In this document: one piece after another, positions 25,837 through 35,218 of the stretch
How positions within the stretch are numbered: position 1 is the first letter of the stretch
Layout: each line of letters starts with the position of its first letter
Notes under the pieces: model-generated
Database searches by the model: none
What the model saw: only the letters and a program-made list of their open reading frames with translations
What the model was told of the DNA's origin: nothing
Made by a program: the position numbers and the translations under genes
Assembly: GCA_018396725.1 (NCBI GenBank)
Contig: JAGTRC010000006.1
Span: 1-64,000, forward strand
DNA length: 64,000 nucleotides
Direction: 5' to 3'
DNA from: Candidatus Bathyarchaeota archaeon
GTDB taxonomy: Archaea; Thermoproteota; Bathyarchaeia; 40CM-2-53-6; DTGE01

Positions 25837-26792
25837 GGTTCATCACCTTCCCCTGGGAGTATCCTGGCTCCATGGGCCGGCCTGGCAACCCTGACTTCAG
25901 GGGTGAAGCCCTGCTCCCTGTAAGCCTTCCTCACCGCTTCAGCCACCCCAGTAGCCTCCTCGCCGGTCAACGCTACGAGGGCGGGGCCTGCGCCGCTTAT
26001 GGATACGCCGTAGGCCCCAGCCTTATATGCGGCCTCCCTAACCTTATGGTACCCCGGGATCAGGGGTATCCTAGCCTTCTCAACCACGCCCTTACCCATG
26101 GCCTTCCCTATGAGCTCGAGATCCGAATGGATTATACCCGTTACCAGGAGGGCTAGGCAGCCTAGATCTGAAACGTGGTCCCTTAACGTTATGCTTCTGG
26201 GGGCCGCAGCCCTTGAGGCTTCGGTCTTCCTCCTGGAGGGGGCCTCCCATGGGAAAGCCACCACGAACCTCAGATCCTCCGATGGGACCAGTTTAACTAC
26301 CTCCAATGGATTGTAGGATCCTATCAGGGTCAGGCCTCCCAGGAGCGATGCGGATACGTTGTCGGCGTGCCTCGCCCCCGAGGCGGCGTACTCTCCCTCC
26401 ATGGCCAACTGTATGAGCTTCGCATAATTCCATCCTAGGTCTAGGAGGATGTTTAAGGCGAGGGCACAGGCGGCTGAGCTGGCTCCGCTACTCCCTAAAC
26501 CCTTACCCACAGGGATGTTCTTGGTGAGCTCTATCCTGACCCCTCCTTCGAATCCAGATTCCCTCAAGACCTTCTCAGCCACGATCGTCACAGCGTTCCC
26601 CTCGGGGGGCTCAGACAAATCCTTCGCGTACGGCCCCTTGACTATCGTGGATACCCCATGGCCCCTCTCCAAGGAGACCTCCACGAGATCTCTGTAGGCG
26701 TCTAAGGCCAAGCCTAACACGTCGAACCCCGGCCCCAAATTGGCCGTGGAGCACGGGGCCTCAACCCTAACCCCCCGCGAACGGGGATTCAT
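25833..26792 (-). CDS. thrB: Homoserine kinase
   Basis: 319 aa, GHMP-kinase. PCSTANLGPGFDVLGLAL at residues 13-30, the ATP loop PVGKGLGSSGASSAACALAL near 93-112, and GAYGVSISGAGPALVAL near the C-terminus are diagnostic of ThrB. It phosphorylates homoserine for the threonine synthase encoded immediately after it with a four-base overlap. Confidence 0.94.
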   Translation of the reverse strand: MNPRSRGVRVEAPCSTANLGPGFDVLGLALDAYRDLVEVSLERGHGVSTIVKGPYAKDLSEPPEGNAVTIVAEKVLRESGFEGGVRIELTKNIPVGKGLGSSGASSAACALALNILLDLGWNYAKLIQLAMEGEYAASGARHADNVSASLLGGLTLIGSYNPLEVVKLVPSEDLRFVVAFPWEAPSRRKTEASRAAAPRSITLRDHVSDLGCLALLVTGIIHSDLELIGKAMGKGVVEKARIPLIPGYHKVREAAYKAGAYGVSISGAGPALVALTGEEATGVAEAVRKAYREQGFTPEVRVARPAHGARILPGEGDEP

Positions 26793-27175
26793 CTATCTAA
26801 ACGTCCCTCCCCGCCAGGTTAGCTGGAAGTTTCTTTAAGGGTCTTAAGCCACTCCTATCCTTTTTAACCCTTCTATTAAATGAACCGGGTTCATGGAGGT
26901 CTTCTAAGCCGCCCCACCGGCCCCCCTCACCCAGGCTGACGGACGGAGCAAACTCAAGGAATAGGAGGGAGACCATAGCCACGCCCACAGCCGTGAAGAA
27001 CGGGGTTGAAGGCCAGCCGCGCTGGTGGTATATCGGACCGGAAACCCCCAATTAGGCGGGAGCAGCCGGATCCCGATGGATTCAGGCTTCCCGGGGCTGA
27101 GGCGGAGCATTGCTTTAAGGAGGGGGAGCCACGCGAGAAGATTTGAAGGGCAGATGGATGATCAATGAACATCTT
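26793..27175. other. Intergenic stretch upstream of thrB
   Basis: A minus-strand open frame of 84 codons (27051-26797) ends four bases before thrB and contains one hydrophobic segment (FFTAVGVAMVSLLFLEF), but it has no recognisable homology and weak initiation context. Nothing else is supported. Confidence 0.3.
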
Positions 27176-27820
27176 TTAACCATGAGATGTAACCTGTTCC
27201 GGGTCCTGTTTTTGAGGGTGGTCCTCCATGGAGGATTGGATCCGTTCCCGTTCAATTTGACGGGTCGGCGACTCCATGGATCTCTGCACCTTCCCGAGGA
27301 AGTTCTCCAGGATGCTGCTCCGCAGATCTGTTACCGAGTCGAGCCTTGACCTGTACATTCCCCGTACGACCAGGAGATCCGGCCTCTGATATATCCCCAC
27401 CTCTATGGGCTCCATCCCCTCCTCCACTATGGATCTCCTCATGAGCTCCTTCAGGAGGCCGATGTCATGACATGGATATTTCACGTAGGCCACCACCTCG
27501 TCGACGTAGTCGTCCTCCCTATAGATTAGGACGGGGTTGCTCATGAGCAGCATATTAAATATCTGTAGGATCCTTCCCGTGCGGATGCTGGGAAGCCGCT
27601 CCCCATCCCCAACCTCTATCAAGCTCGTCCTGAACAAGCCTACCTTGATGACGTCTCCTTTAATCGGAGGGGTGGTAAACACTTTTATCCTCCGGCCGGG
27701 CCTTATCTGCCTAACAATCCTGATGATCAAGCCCGCTAAGAGGGAGGCAATGTAATCCTTAACTATCCATGAAACGCCCAGGGTACTAGCCAATATGCTT
27801 ATAACTACTAAGGCCTCCAA
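27176..27820 (-). CDS. Small MscS-like mechanosensitive channel domain protein
   Basis: 214 aa from TTG at 27820. Residues 1-35 form one amphipathic or membrane segment ending in VKDYIASLLAGLIIRI, equivalent to the pore helix TM3 of MscS. The following beta domain has RPGRRIKVFTTPPIKGDVIK and a TSLIEVGDGERL strand pattern. The usual two upstream membrane helices are absent, so this is a minimal version. MscS proteins open under membrane tension to release solutes. The last 25 residues are charged and low-complexity. Function is by homology to the core domain only. Confidence 0.7.
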   Translation of the reverse strand: MEALVVISILASTLGVSWIVKDYIASLLAGLIIRIVRQIRPGRRIKVFTTPPIKGDVIKVGLFRTSLIEVGDGERLPSIRTGRILQIFNMLLMSNPVLIYREDDYVDEVVAYVKYPCHDIGLLKELMRRSIVEEGMEPIEVGIYQRPDLLVVRGMYRSRLDSVTDLRSSILENFLGKVQRSMESPTRQIERERIQSSMEDHPQKQDPEQVTSHG

Positions 27821-28241
27821 AGCCGGCCACCCTCAATTGAACTCCTCAAGGATACAGTAACCACCCCACCTAATTAACTTGACCTGATCGATGATGAGCC
27901 AGGGATTAGACGGCTGAATATGGAGGAGGGTTGAACCCGCCTCTCCGAGCCGGTGATGTACTCCGAGAGGCGGGATCTAGCCTCCACATTCCGGTGAACG
28001 CCTAAAACCGAGATGTCCAGTCCACAGCCGTTATACATCCAGAGGCGCTCTTTAACAGCCGCCGGATCTCCCTAAGCCTGGAGCAGGGGAGGGGGGATAC
28101 ATGGAGGGGGCCGGGGCTCAGGGTAGGCCGATGGAAAGGTTTATGCTGTCCCCCTCCCTCACATTTACCGGGGGATCTACGGGGAGAAGAGGAACATTAA
28201 AAAGTTAGGTTTTAATTAGATCCCGTGTTGGAGGGGATTGC
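27821..28241. other. Intergenic stretch with a 10-base-pair hairpin
   Basis: CCCGCCTCTC (27936-27945) and GAGAGGCGGG (27965-27974) form a perfect 10-bp stem with a 19-base loop containing TGATG. This could be a small structured RNA or a terminator; no known RNA family is recognised. No coding sequence is supported. Confidence 0.35.
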
Positions 28242-28775
28242 TTGACCAAGACGCTTGTGGAACTCAAGGCTCAGATACCTGATCGCGAATCTGTGCGGGG
28301 GCTCCTCGTAAACAACGGAGGCGAATACGTGGGTCGTTACCACCAAGTGGACACGTATTTCAAGGTTCCTAAGGGCCGCTTGAAGGTCCGGGAGTTGGTA
28401 GGCCTCGACAAGGCCCACCTGATATTCTATGAACGAGAAGACGTGAGAGATCCAAAGGAGAGCAGGGTGTGGAAGGTGAACATACAGGATCCTGAATCCA
28501 TGAAGGAGCTTTTATCCCAGATATTCCCGGTGTGCGCAGTGGTGGACAAGAACCGGGAAATATACATGTTCGACGGGGTTCAGGTACACCTGGATAGGGT
28601 GGAGGGCTTAGGGGAGTTCCTGGAGCTCGAGAAGGAGGTTTCGGACGAGCCTGGGGCGATACTGGAGGGCCGAAGAAAGCTTGAGAGCCTACTGGAGAGG
28701 CTCGACGTAAACGTTAAAAACCTCCTGAGTAGATCCTACTGCGACATGATCATGGAGGGGGAAGCCGTTAAATAG
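28242..28775 (+). CDS. CYTH domain protein (class IV adenylate cyclase-like)
   Basis: 177 aa from TTG at 28242. VELKAQIPD at the N-terminus is the ExExK-like strand, and HQVDTYFKVPKGRLKVRE, YEREDVRD, VVDKNREIYMFDGVQVHLDR and GLGEFLELEKEV trace the CYTH tunnel with its charged residues. Archaeal homologues of this length are related to bacterial CyaB adenylate cyclases and thiamine triphosphatases; the actual substrate in archaea is unsettled. It stands alone. Confidence 0.85.
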   Translation: MTKTLVELKAQIPDRESVRGLLVNNGGEYVGRYHQVDTYFKVPKGRLKVRELVGLDKAHLIFYEREDVRDPKESRVWKVNIQDPESMKELLSQIFPVCAVVDKNREIYMFDGVQVHLDRVEGLGEFLELEKEVSDEPGAILEGRRKLESLLERLDVNVKNLLSRSYCDMIMEGEAVK

Positions 28776-29237
28776 AGGGATGGGAGAAACCCTTAGGACG
28801 TCGATCGTGCCCCTATAAACCGTCAGGCCGCGCTAGGTTGGAGAGCCAACCCCCAGTCCGAATATTCTATATGATTCTCCTATGTCGTATTAGCCGCGTG
28901 GTGGAGAGGTAAGTTAAAGCGGGGAGCGTCACTATGTGTAATAAGGTAACTTAATTTCGGTGGATTAGGCACTAAAAATTCATTCTACCATTCAATTCAT
29001 GAAATTGGCAACTTAGTCGCCTCCGCATATATGTTTAGCCTTCAATCTCGACGGTAACCCCGGAAATTTTGGCTGGAACGCTTCATTAAGACTTTGGAGG
29101 CTTTTTTGAGGGATTGTAGAATGATTCCTAACAGAAGTTTTTAGTTCATAAGCCACCGCAGGTGGGGATGCATGTAAGGTAAATTCAGATGGGAAATCCC
29201 CCATCCACGCCCTGATCGGAGCTGTGTCGGGCATCGG
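28776..29237. other. Intergenic stretch, no gene seen
   Basis: The second half is AT-rich. A 73-codon minus-strand frame (29234-29013) shows no recognisable motif and is not accepted. No clear repeat or RNA structure was found. Confidence 0.3.
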
Positions 29238-30425
29238 TTATGGTTCTATTGCCAGCATGGACTTGAGATACTCCGCGTACTCCAGGAACCTCTTATAGCT
29301 CACATCTAACGGGACTACGTGGTCTAGCCCCGGTATGTATCCGCCGGATTCCTTCATCTTCGGCACTTTTGAGTCGACCTCGCTCCTCATAGATTCTCCG
29401 CCCTCCGCTATCCTCCTCTTATCCAGGTTGCCCGCCAGGAACAGCTTCTCGCCGTACCTCTCCCTCACGAGCCTTGCATCCATGCCCGCGTTGACCTCGA
29501 GGGGCCAGAGGCCGGTGATCCCCGCTTTAACCACCAGGTCCAATATGGGGTAGAGGTTGCCGTCGCTGTCCATCATTATGCGGTCTATCTTGTTCTTGTT
29601 GAGGAAGCCTATCACCCTCTTATAGTGGGGGAGCAGGAACTCCCTGTAGAGCCTGGGCGAGATGTTCGGGCCATGCCTCGTCGCCAGGTCCTCCCACCAG
29701 AACACTATGTCTATCCTATCCTTTAGGGTCTCCACGGCGTCTCTGATCCTCTCGATGTTGAAGTATTCCCAGTAGGATGCCATGTCATGGATGAGCTCGG
29801 GATCCTTGTAGAAGGCTAGGTTGAACTGGGGGATCCCCATCAACTCGGCCCCGAACCCGTAGAAGCCTGTGATGTAGAGCATGGTGGCCCCCTCCTGGTA
29901 TTCCTCGAAGACCTCTAGGTAGGCGTCCTTATCCCAGTCTATGGGGTATCTCCTGGGATCCTCGGGGTTCAGCCTCTCCTTATATTTCTCCCAGCTCTCC
30001 ATATCCTTAACCGGGAACTCCACGAACTGGGGCATTGAATACCAGGAGTGCTCCCCTTTCAGCTTCCTGGCTATGGCTCCGCTCTCCATGAGGTACTCCT
30101 GGTACCTCTCGGATTCGCCGATCTTCCTATGCTTGAACCTGGGGATGGGCCCCCCATCCACCGGGACTATGAGCCCTCGCAGGTTCACGGCCCCGAAGAA
30201 GTTGTAGAGGTTGAATCCCTTAAATTCAGGCCAGTTCAGGAATGTGCGGGAGTGGCGGAGCCTCCACTCCGTCTCCACTATCCTATGGGCGGGCAGCCCT
30301 TCAGAAAGCCATCTTATGACCGTGTCGACGTAGAAGCTTTCATACCATGGTAGGACGTCGACTTTCCTGAAGCGTATGGTGCTCCGAATCCTCTCCCTCG
30401 GGGTCATCCCTTCAGGCTCCCCCAT
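29238..30425 (-). CDS. Uroporphyrinogen decarboxylase-like corrinoid methyltransferase
   Basis: 395 aa in the UroD/MtaA superfamily. It begins MTPRERIRSTIRFRKVD (residues 7-23), typical of the family. GATMLYITGFYGFGAEL, VFWWEDLATRHGPNISPRLY, RIMMDSDGNLYPILDL and IPGLDHVVPLDVSYKRFLEY follow the TIM-barrel order of methylcobamide methyltransferases. The gene overlaps the end of a corrinoid-protein gene by 14 bases, so its partner is almost certainly that protein. It could move methyl groups to or from the corrinoid; the methyl donor or acceptor cannot be read from the sequence. No reductive activator or MtaB/MttB-type subunit is adjacent. Confidence 0.8.
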   Translation of the reverse strand: MGEPEGMTPRERIRSTIRFRKVDVLPWYESFYVDTVIRWLSEGLPAHRIVETEWRLRHSRTFLNWPEFKGFNLYNFFGAVNLRGLIVPVDGGPIPRFKHRKIGESERYQEYLMESGAIARKLKGEHSWYSMPQFVEFPVKDMESWEKYKERLNPEDPRRYPIDWDKDAYLEVFEEYQEGATMLYITGFYGFGAELMGIPQFNLAFYKDPELIHDMASYWEYFNIERIRDAVETLKDRIDIVFWWEDLATRHGPNISPRLYREFLLPHYKRVIGFLNKNKIDRIMMDSDGNLYPILDLVVKAGITGLWPLEVNAGMDARLVRERYGEKLFLAGNLDKRRIAEGGESMRSEVDSKVPKMKESGGYIPGLDHVVPLDVSYKRFLEYAEYLKSMLAIEP

Positions 30426-31074
30426 CGGTCATCCATTCCCTACAGAATTTCACGCCCTGTACTGCGTCGACCGCCACCCCGTCCACTCCTATTCTCCTCC
30501 CGAACTCCTCAGTTACAGCGTTTCCACCCAGGAGTATCTTCACTTTATTCCTCAGCCCTTTCTCCTTAAGCCTTTTAACCACCAGCTCCACCTCGGGTAG
30601 GACCGTGGTCAGCAGGGCGGATAGGCCCAGCACGTCGGGGCTCCTCTCCGAAACTGCTTCGATGAACCTTTCAGGGTCGACGTCGACGCCTAGATCGTAG
30701 ACTTTGAAGCCGCATCCCTCAGCGAACATCTTGAAGATATTCTTGCCTATGTCGTGGATGTCCCCTCTGACGGTGCCTAGGACGATGACGCCCCTCCCAT
30801 CCGAGCCCTCAAAGTTGAGTCTTGAAGCTAGGAGACCCATGGAATCCGACATCAAGTCAGCCCCGTATAGGAGCTCGGAGAGGAAGTATTCTCCCGCCTC
30901 GAACCTCCTACCCACCTCCTCCAACCCCCTCCTTAAACCATCCTCCAATATCCTGATGGGCGGGATCCCCTCATCGAGGGCCTCCTGGATGAGCCGCCTA
31001 AGATCCTTAGAATTCAGGTTTGCAAGCGCATCTGCGATGTCGTCCAGCACCCCAGTCAAACCTAGAGCACCCAT
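30412..31074 (-). CDS. Corrinoid-binding protein of a methyltransferase system
   Basis: 220 aa. The N-terminal helical cap (residues 1-85) precedes the B12-binding Rossmann domain with GDIHDIGKNIF near residue 106, whose His ligates cobalt. DVLGLSALLTTVL and ILLGGNAVTEEFG complete the DxHxxG-SxL-GG signature. Such proteins (MtaC, MttC, MtbC) shuttle a methyl group between two methyltransferases. Coupled to the UroD-like gene that follows it. A TATA-like run CAAATATAAATC (31090-31101, either strand) is upstream. Confidence 0.9.
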   Translation of the reverse strand: MGALGLTGVLDDIADALANLNSKDLRRLIQEALDEGIPPIRILEDGLRRGLEEVGRRFEAGEYFLSELLYGADLMSDSMGLLASRLNFEGSDGRGVIVLGTVRGDIHDIGKNIFKMFAEGCGFKVYDLGVDVDPERFIEAVSERSPDVLGLSALLTTVLPEVELVVKRLKEKGLRNKVKILLGGNAVTEEFGRRIGVDGVAVDAVQGVKFCREWMTDGGA

Positions 31075-31313
31075 GATCCTTAGAGTCCATCAAATATAAA
31101 TCTCTTCTGAGATTTCTTCTGAATGGGATCCCCGAAGGGAAGTCGAGGAGAGTGGGCCTAATGGCGGATGGATCTCCCCATCCAGCCCGCCTCAACACAG
31201 CCGCGCCGCAGTTTCGGATCAGGAGTCCCCCGGATCCAGATACTCACACGGGGACGGGGCGGATGGGATGGAGCCCATGGCGGGGCCTAAACCCGGCGTG
31301 GACGGGTTACATC

Positions 31314-32333
31314 CTACCTTTCAACGCGGAGGGATATCGTCTTGAAGGCCCTGACCCCGATCTTAGATATTGGATATATCCCTATCAGATCCTCTAATAT
31401 GAGGAGGGTGCGGGCCAGTATGGCGAAGGCGAGTCCCACCTTGAGGTCGACGCCTAACAGGTATAGGACGCCCACGATCCCACCCTCCTGGAACCCTAAC
31501 CCCGAGGGCGTCAGGGGGATGAAGGAGAGGGCTGTGACCAGTGGATGGATCAGGAAGTAGCCCAGCCAGGATATCTCCCCTATGCCCAGCGCTAAGCCGA
31601 TGAAGTACCATTCGAAGCCTTTAACGATCCAGGAGGCTACCGTGAGCAGGGTTATCTCATGGATTATGCTCTTCACCTTCGCAGCCTCCCTCTGGAACTC
31701 CGAGATCTTCCCTAGGAGCGGGGCGCCGAGTCTCTCCAATAATGGGACCCTAAATATGAATCCCAGGATCCCGCCGGCCCTCCTCCACCACATGGCTGCA
31801 GCTATTAACCCGCTTCCAAGCAGCATCAGGGCCACCCCTACTATGGATAGGATGAAGAGGCTCTGAGATAGTTGAGCCGTGGATGCGAGGTATGCTATCG
31901 CCATGGCGCCGCCGAACATCTTAACCAGGAACTCGACCGATTGACAGCCGAGTATCGATGAGAGGCCGACGGTTACGGGCAGCCCCTCGCCGTTCAGGAG
32001 CACAGGGACTATGAAGTATCCGGAGCGGGCGGGTGTAAAATCGCTGGCCAACATGCCGCCGAACTGGATTAGGAGCATCCTCCAGAAGCCGATCCTGAAG
32101 CCCATGGAGCCCAGGACGCGGATCAGCCTGAAGGCGAAGAGGAGGTTCATGGCAAGGTATGCGATCAGACATAAACCTATATAAGCCGGGTTAACCGTGA
32201 CCAGCGTGGACCCCAACCCCTGCACTCCGACATACCATACAGCGGCTGCGACTATGGCTAATCCTATGAGCACCTGGATAAGGAGCATCCCCCTCGAATC
32301 CATCCTCAACCCCCTACGCACCCTCCACTCCAT
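31314..32333 (-). CDS. UPF0104/AglD-type flippase-like membrane protein
   Basis: 339 aa with about eight or nine hydrophobic helices; ATG at 32303 is an alternative start closer to the first helix. FRLIRVLGSMGFRIGFWRML, FTPARSGYFIVPVLLNGEG and the C-terminal FIPLTPSGLGFQEGGIVG match the lysylphosphatidylglycerol-synthase-TM/UPF0104 family. Archaeal members are linked to polar lipid or glycan-lipid translocation and N-glycosylation, but this one's substrate is unknown. It stands divergent from the membrane-protein gene at 32436. Confidence 0.82.
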   Translation of the reverse strand: MEWRVRRGLRMDSRGMLLIQVLIGLAIVAAAVWYVGVQGLGSTLVTVNPAYIGLCLIAYLAMNLLFAFRLIRVLGSMGFRIGFWRMLLIQFGGMLASDFTPARSGYFIVPVLLNGEGLPVTVGLSSILGCQSVEFLVKMFGGAMAIAYLASTAQLSQSLFILSIVGVALMLLGSGLIAAAMWWRRAGGILGFIFRVPLLERLGAPLLGKISEFQREAAKVKSIIHEITLLTVASWIVKGFEWYFIGLALGIGEISWLGYFLIHPLVTALSFIPLTPSGLGFQEGGIVGVLYLLGVDLKVGLAFAILARTLLILEDLIGIYPISKIGVRAFKTISLRVER

Positions 32334-32435
32334 TTCTCCATTTATCCGGTGGAGTCAACTCTATACTCTACGATCACCGTCGATTAAAGGCTTTCAGTAC
32401 AGGAAGGGTAATTAATGATTTATCCTTAACCATGG

Positions 32436-33137
32436 ATGGTTGGGGGCTTTGAGAGGATCATCCCAGCCCGATGGGCTGGATCCAGTGGGGAGGGGATGCC
32501 GGGCGTGTATCATGCGTTGAGGGGGCTCCTCGCGCGCCACGCGAGGATCTTAGCGGCGGTGATCCTAGTGGGGTTGACGCTCGGGATTTTAAGGACTAGA
32601 TGGGCTGTCTTCATAACCCTGAGCCTGGCGGGGGGATTCCCCCTAGCCATACTATATGGGGGGAGGATCGGTCTTCCCCCGTTCATATCATGCATTTTCG
32701 TGGTGGCGCTCGACTTGGCGTTGGCTTTCACTGCTTTAACAATCCTCCGCGGCCTCGGGGAATACTGGAGCAGGAGATGCGGGAGGGTTGGGTCTTATCT
32801 GGAGAGGCTGAGGAGCAGGTACATCCCCCTGGCCCGTGGGGGAGGCAGCTCCAGGCTGAGGGGGCTCAGCACCGCCGGCCTAATGATCCTAGCCACGATG
32901 TTTGTAGGATGGTGGCTTCCAGTCGTGATCTCCTATCTCCTCAACCTCGAGTTGAGGAGGGCCTTGAAACTCATAGCTTTAGGATTGGCTTTAGGGGGCG
33001 TATTCGCCTGGGCCTTATACTCTGGGCTTGCCGTGGCGATACCTAACCCGATGCTTTTAACGGTGGCCCTCCTGGGAATCTTTACGGGGTTGGCTCAGAT
33101 GCTCGAGAGGGCTATGGGTAGAGGGAAAACCCTATAA
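32436..33137 (+). CDS. Unidentified multi-pass membrane protein
   Basis: 233 aa. Four to six hydrophobic stretches are visible: ARILAAVILVGLTLGIL, WAVFITLSLAGGFPLAILY, ISCIFVVALDLALAFTALTI, then a basic loop and two or three helices around residues 150-225. I recognise no motif; its pattern recalls small export-type proteins but not enough to name. ATG at 32496, directly after a GGGGAGGGG run, is a likelier start than 32436 and would remove 20 hydrophilic residues. Possibly co-regulated with the divergent flippase-like gene. Confidence 0.6.
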   Translation: MVGGFERIIPARWAGSSGEGMPGVYHALRGLLARHARILAAVILVGLTLGILRTRWAVFITLSLAGGFPLAILYGGRIGLPPFISCIFVVALDLALAFTALTILRGLGEYWSRRCGRVGSYLERLRSRYIPLARGGGSSRLRGLSTAGLMILATMFVGWWLPVVISYLLNLELRRALKLIALGLALGGVFAWALYSGLAVAIPNPMLLTVALLGIFTGLAQMLERAMGRGKTL

Positions 33138-33310
33138 GGGGAAGCCTCGCCAATAGGAAGGGGATGTGGAGGCAGGCGTATGAAGGGAAGGGATGGAGTT
33201 CTCCCATGGATCCCTTAAAGGGTTAGGGATGTGTTCCACATCCCGTGGATGGATGCCTGCTCTACGATACGGGTCGTCTTCTATCCCGATTCACTTAGGG
33301 GGTTTTAGCC

Positions 33311-34873
33311 GTGGCTTGGAGGAGATTCCTTAGTGGATGGGGTGATGTAAGCCTACCCGAGAGGGTTAGGTTCCTGGATACGACCCTGAGGGATGGGGAG
33401 CAGACGCCGGGCGTGGCTTTACTCCCCGAGGAGAAGCTGGAGATAGCGAGGCAGCTGGATGCCCTAGGCGTCGACATGATAGAGGCGGGTTTCCCAGCTG
33501 CTTCCAAGGGGGAGTTGGAGGCTGTGAGGGCTATAGCCCGGGAGGATTTGAAGGCTGAGATAGTGGCTTTAGCCCGATCGGATAGGGGGGATATAGAGCT
33601 CGCCGCCTCGTGTGACGTGGATTGCATCCACACGTTCATAGCTACGAGCGAGATACACTTGAAGAAGAAGCTCAAGTTGTCCAGGGAGGAAGTGTTGAAC
33701 AGGGCTGTCGAGGGCGTGGAGCTGGTGAAGGAGCACGGGTTGAAATGCGAGTTCTCGGCTGAGGATGCCACCAGGAGCGACTTGGACTTCCTGGTTCAGG
33801 TTTATAGGGCGGTCACCGACGCCGGAGCGGATAGGATAGACATACCCGACACGGTGGGGGTGGCCATACCCCGCTCCATGCACAATATAGTTAAGTGCGT
33901 GAGGCAGGCCGTCCACGTGCCTGTGGCGGTCCACTGCCACGACGATATGGGGTTGGCTGTGGCCAACTCCCTCGCCGGGGTGGAGGCGGGAGCGGAGGAG
34001 ATCCATGCGACCATCAATGGTTTAGGGGAGAGGGCGGGGAACGCCAGCCTCGAGGAGGCCGCCCTAGCCTTATATGCGCTATACGGGGTTGAGACCGGCC
34101 TGAACTACGGGGAGATGTATCGCACGAGCCAGCTGGTGTCCAAGCTTACGGGTGTCAGGTTGCCCCCCAACAAGGCGGTCGTGGGGGACAACGCGTTCGC
34201 CCATGAATCTGGGATACACGCCCATGGGGTCCTCTCCTCGCCTGAGACCTATGAGCCGCTCCCCCCGGAGCTTGTGGGTCATAGGAGGAGGATCGTCGCG
34301 GGCAAGCATGCGGGCCGCCATGGGGTGGAGGCCATACTTAGGGAGATGGGCTTGATGCTCTCCCCGGCGCAGCTGGATGAGGTCGTCTCCAGGGTTAAGG
34401 AGCTGGGGGATAAGGGTAGGAAGGTCACGGAGATGGACCTCCTCTACATAGTTGAGACCGTGGCGGGCAGGATAAAGCCGGAGAAGAGGAGGATAAAGCT
34501 TAAGGATCTGATAGTCGTCACGGGCGATAAGACGACGCCGACCGCCACCATCCGCCTAGTGATAGACGGGGTTGAGTATAAGAACTCGGATTTCGGGGTT
34601 GGACCCATAGACGCGGTGATGAAGGCTTTCCAGGGCATAATGAGCAGCGTGGCTAACTTCAGGCTGGTCGACTTCAAGCTTGACGCCATAACTGGGGGTA
34701 GCGACGCCCTGGCCAACGTGGCGGTGAAGCTTGCGGACGAGGCCGGCCGGATGGCCTCCGGCAAGGGCGTCAGGGAGGATATCGTGATGGCCGGGGTGGA
34801 GGCGGTTATAGATGCTGCGAATAGGCTTTTAAATATAAGGTCCACGTTTCAGGATGCTCGAAGAACCATCTAA
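33311..34873 (+). CDS. 2-isopropylmalate synthase family (LeuA-type; possibly homocitrate)
   Basis: 520 aa, GTG start. The DRE-TIM metallolyase domain has [18 protein letters not shown] at about residues 20-37, [10 protein letters not shown], and [20 protein letters not shown] near 213-232 with metal-ligand histidines. Residues from about 390 on form the LeuA dimer regulatory domain, which favours isopropylmalate synthase or citramalate synthase over the shorter homocitrate synthases. However, the gene lies directly upstream of lysW-lysK, whose pathway needs homocitrate, and no other member of the family is in the window, so dual or homocitrate activity is possible. A T-run terminator follows. 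Confidence 0.85.
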   Translation: MAWRRFLSGWGDVSLPERVRFLDTTLRDGEQTPGVALLPEEKLEIARQLDALGVDMIEAGFPAASKGELEAVRAIAREDLKAEIVALARSDRGDIELAASCDVDCIHTFIATSEIHLKKKLKLSREEVLNRAVEGVELVKEHGLKCEFSAEDATRSDLDFLVQVYRAVTDAGADRIDIPDTVGVAIPRSMHNIVKCVRQAVHVPVAVHCHDDMGLAVANSLAGVEAGAEEIHATINGLGERAGNASLEEAALALYALYGVETGLNYGEMYRTSQLVSKLTGVRLPPNKAVVGDNAFAHESGIHAHGVLSSPETYEPLPPELVGHRRRIVAGKHAGRHGVEAILREMGLMLSPAQLDEVVSRVKELGDKGRKVTEMDLLYIVETVAGRIKPEKRRIKLKDLIVVTGDKTTPTATIRLVIDGVEYKNSDFGVGPIDAVMKAFQGIMSSVANFRLVDFKLDAITGGSDALANVAVKLADEAGRMASGKGVREDIVMAGVEAVIDAANRLLNIRSTFQDARRTI

Positions 34874-34904
34874 TAATCCTTGAAATACATGGTTTTAAAC
34901 AGAA

Positions 34905-34912
34905 TTTTTTTT
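34905..34912 (+). terminator. Oligo-T terminator after the LeuA-type gene
   Basis: Eight consecutive T lie about 30 bases after the stop, in an AT-rich stretch; archaeal polymerase terminates at such runs. A separate promoter for lysW would lie in the AT-rich sequence around 34954-34963. Confidence 0.5.
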
Positions 34913-35035
34913 ATTTATCCATTTATCGGTGGATTTAACGTTAGCGGACAACAAAGTTTATTAACGATTCACTTATCGAGTATACTGAACCTTCAAGGCG
35001 GGTTAAACCGGAGAACCATAGGGATGAGATGGGAG

Positions 35036-35215
35036 ATGGGTAAGAAGGTGCTGTGCCCTGAGTGTGGAGCCGAATTCGAGGCGCCGGACGACGTCATGTT
35101 GAGGGAAGTGATCACCTGCCCCGACTGCGGCCTCGAAATGGAGGTCAAGGAGATCCACGAATGCGACGTTAAGGTGGAGAAGATAGTCCTTGAAAGGGAG
35201 GACTGGGGTGAATAA
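35036..35215 (+). CDS. lysW: LysW amino-group carrier protein
   Basis: 59 aa from ATG at 35036, chosen because family members start just before the zinc site; an open frame extends upstream to 34880 without homology and ATG at 35024 is possible. CPECG (residues 7-11) and CPDCG (28-32) form the zinc knuckle, and the C-terminus is EDWGE, whose terminal Glu carries alpha-aminoadipate or glutamate through an isopeptide bond. All later enzymes in the operon work on this tethered substrate. The acidic surface between is typical. Confidence 0.95.
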   Translation: MGKKVLCPECGAEFEAPDDVMLREVITCPDCGLEMEVKEIHECDVKVEKIVLEREDWGE

Positions 35216-35218
35216 GAG

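Noticed and set aside
27888-27985. Possible C/D box RNA (ATGATGA, CTGA and TGATG motifs)
   Set aside because: Spacing between the boxes is too long for archaeal C/D RNAs and the terminal stem is not evident.
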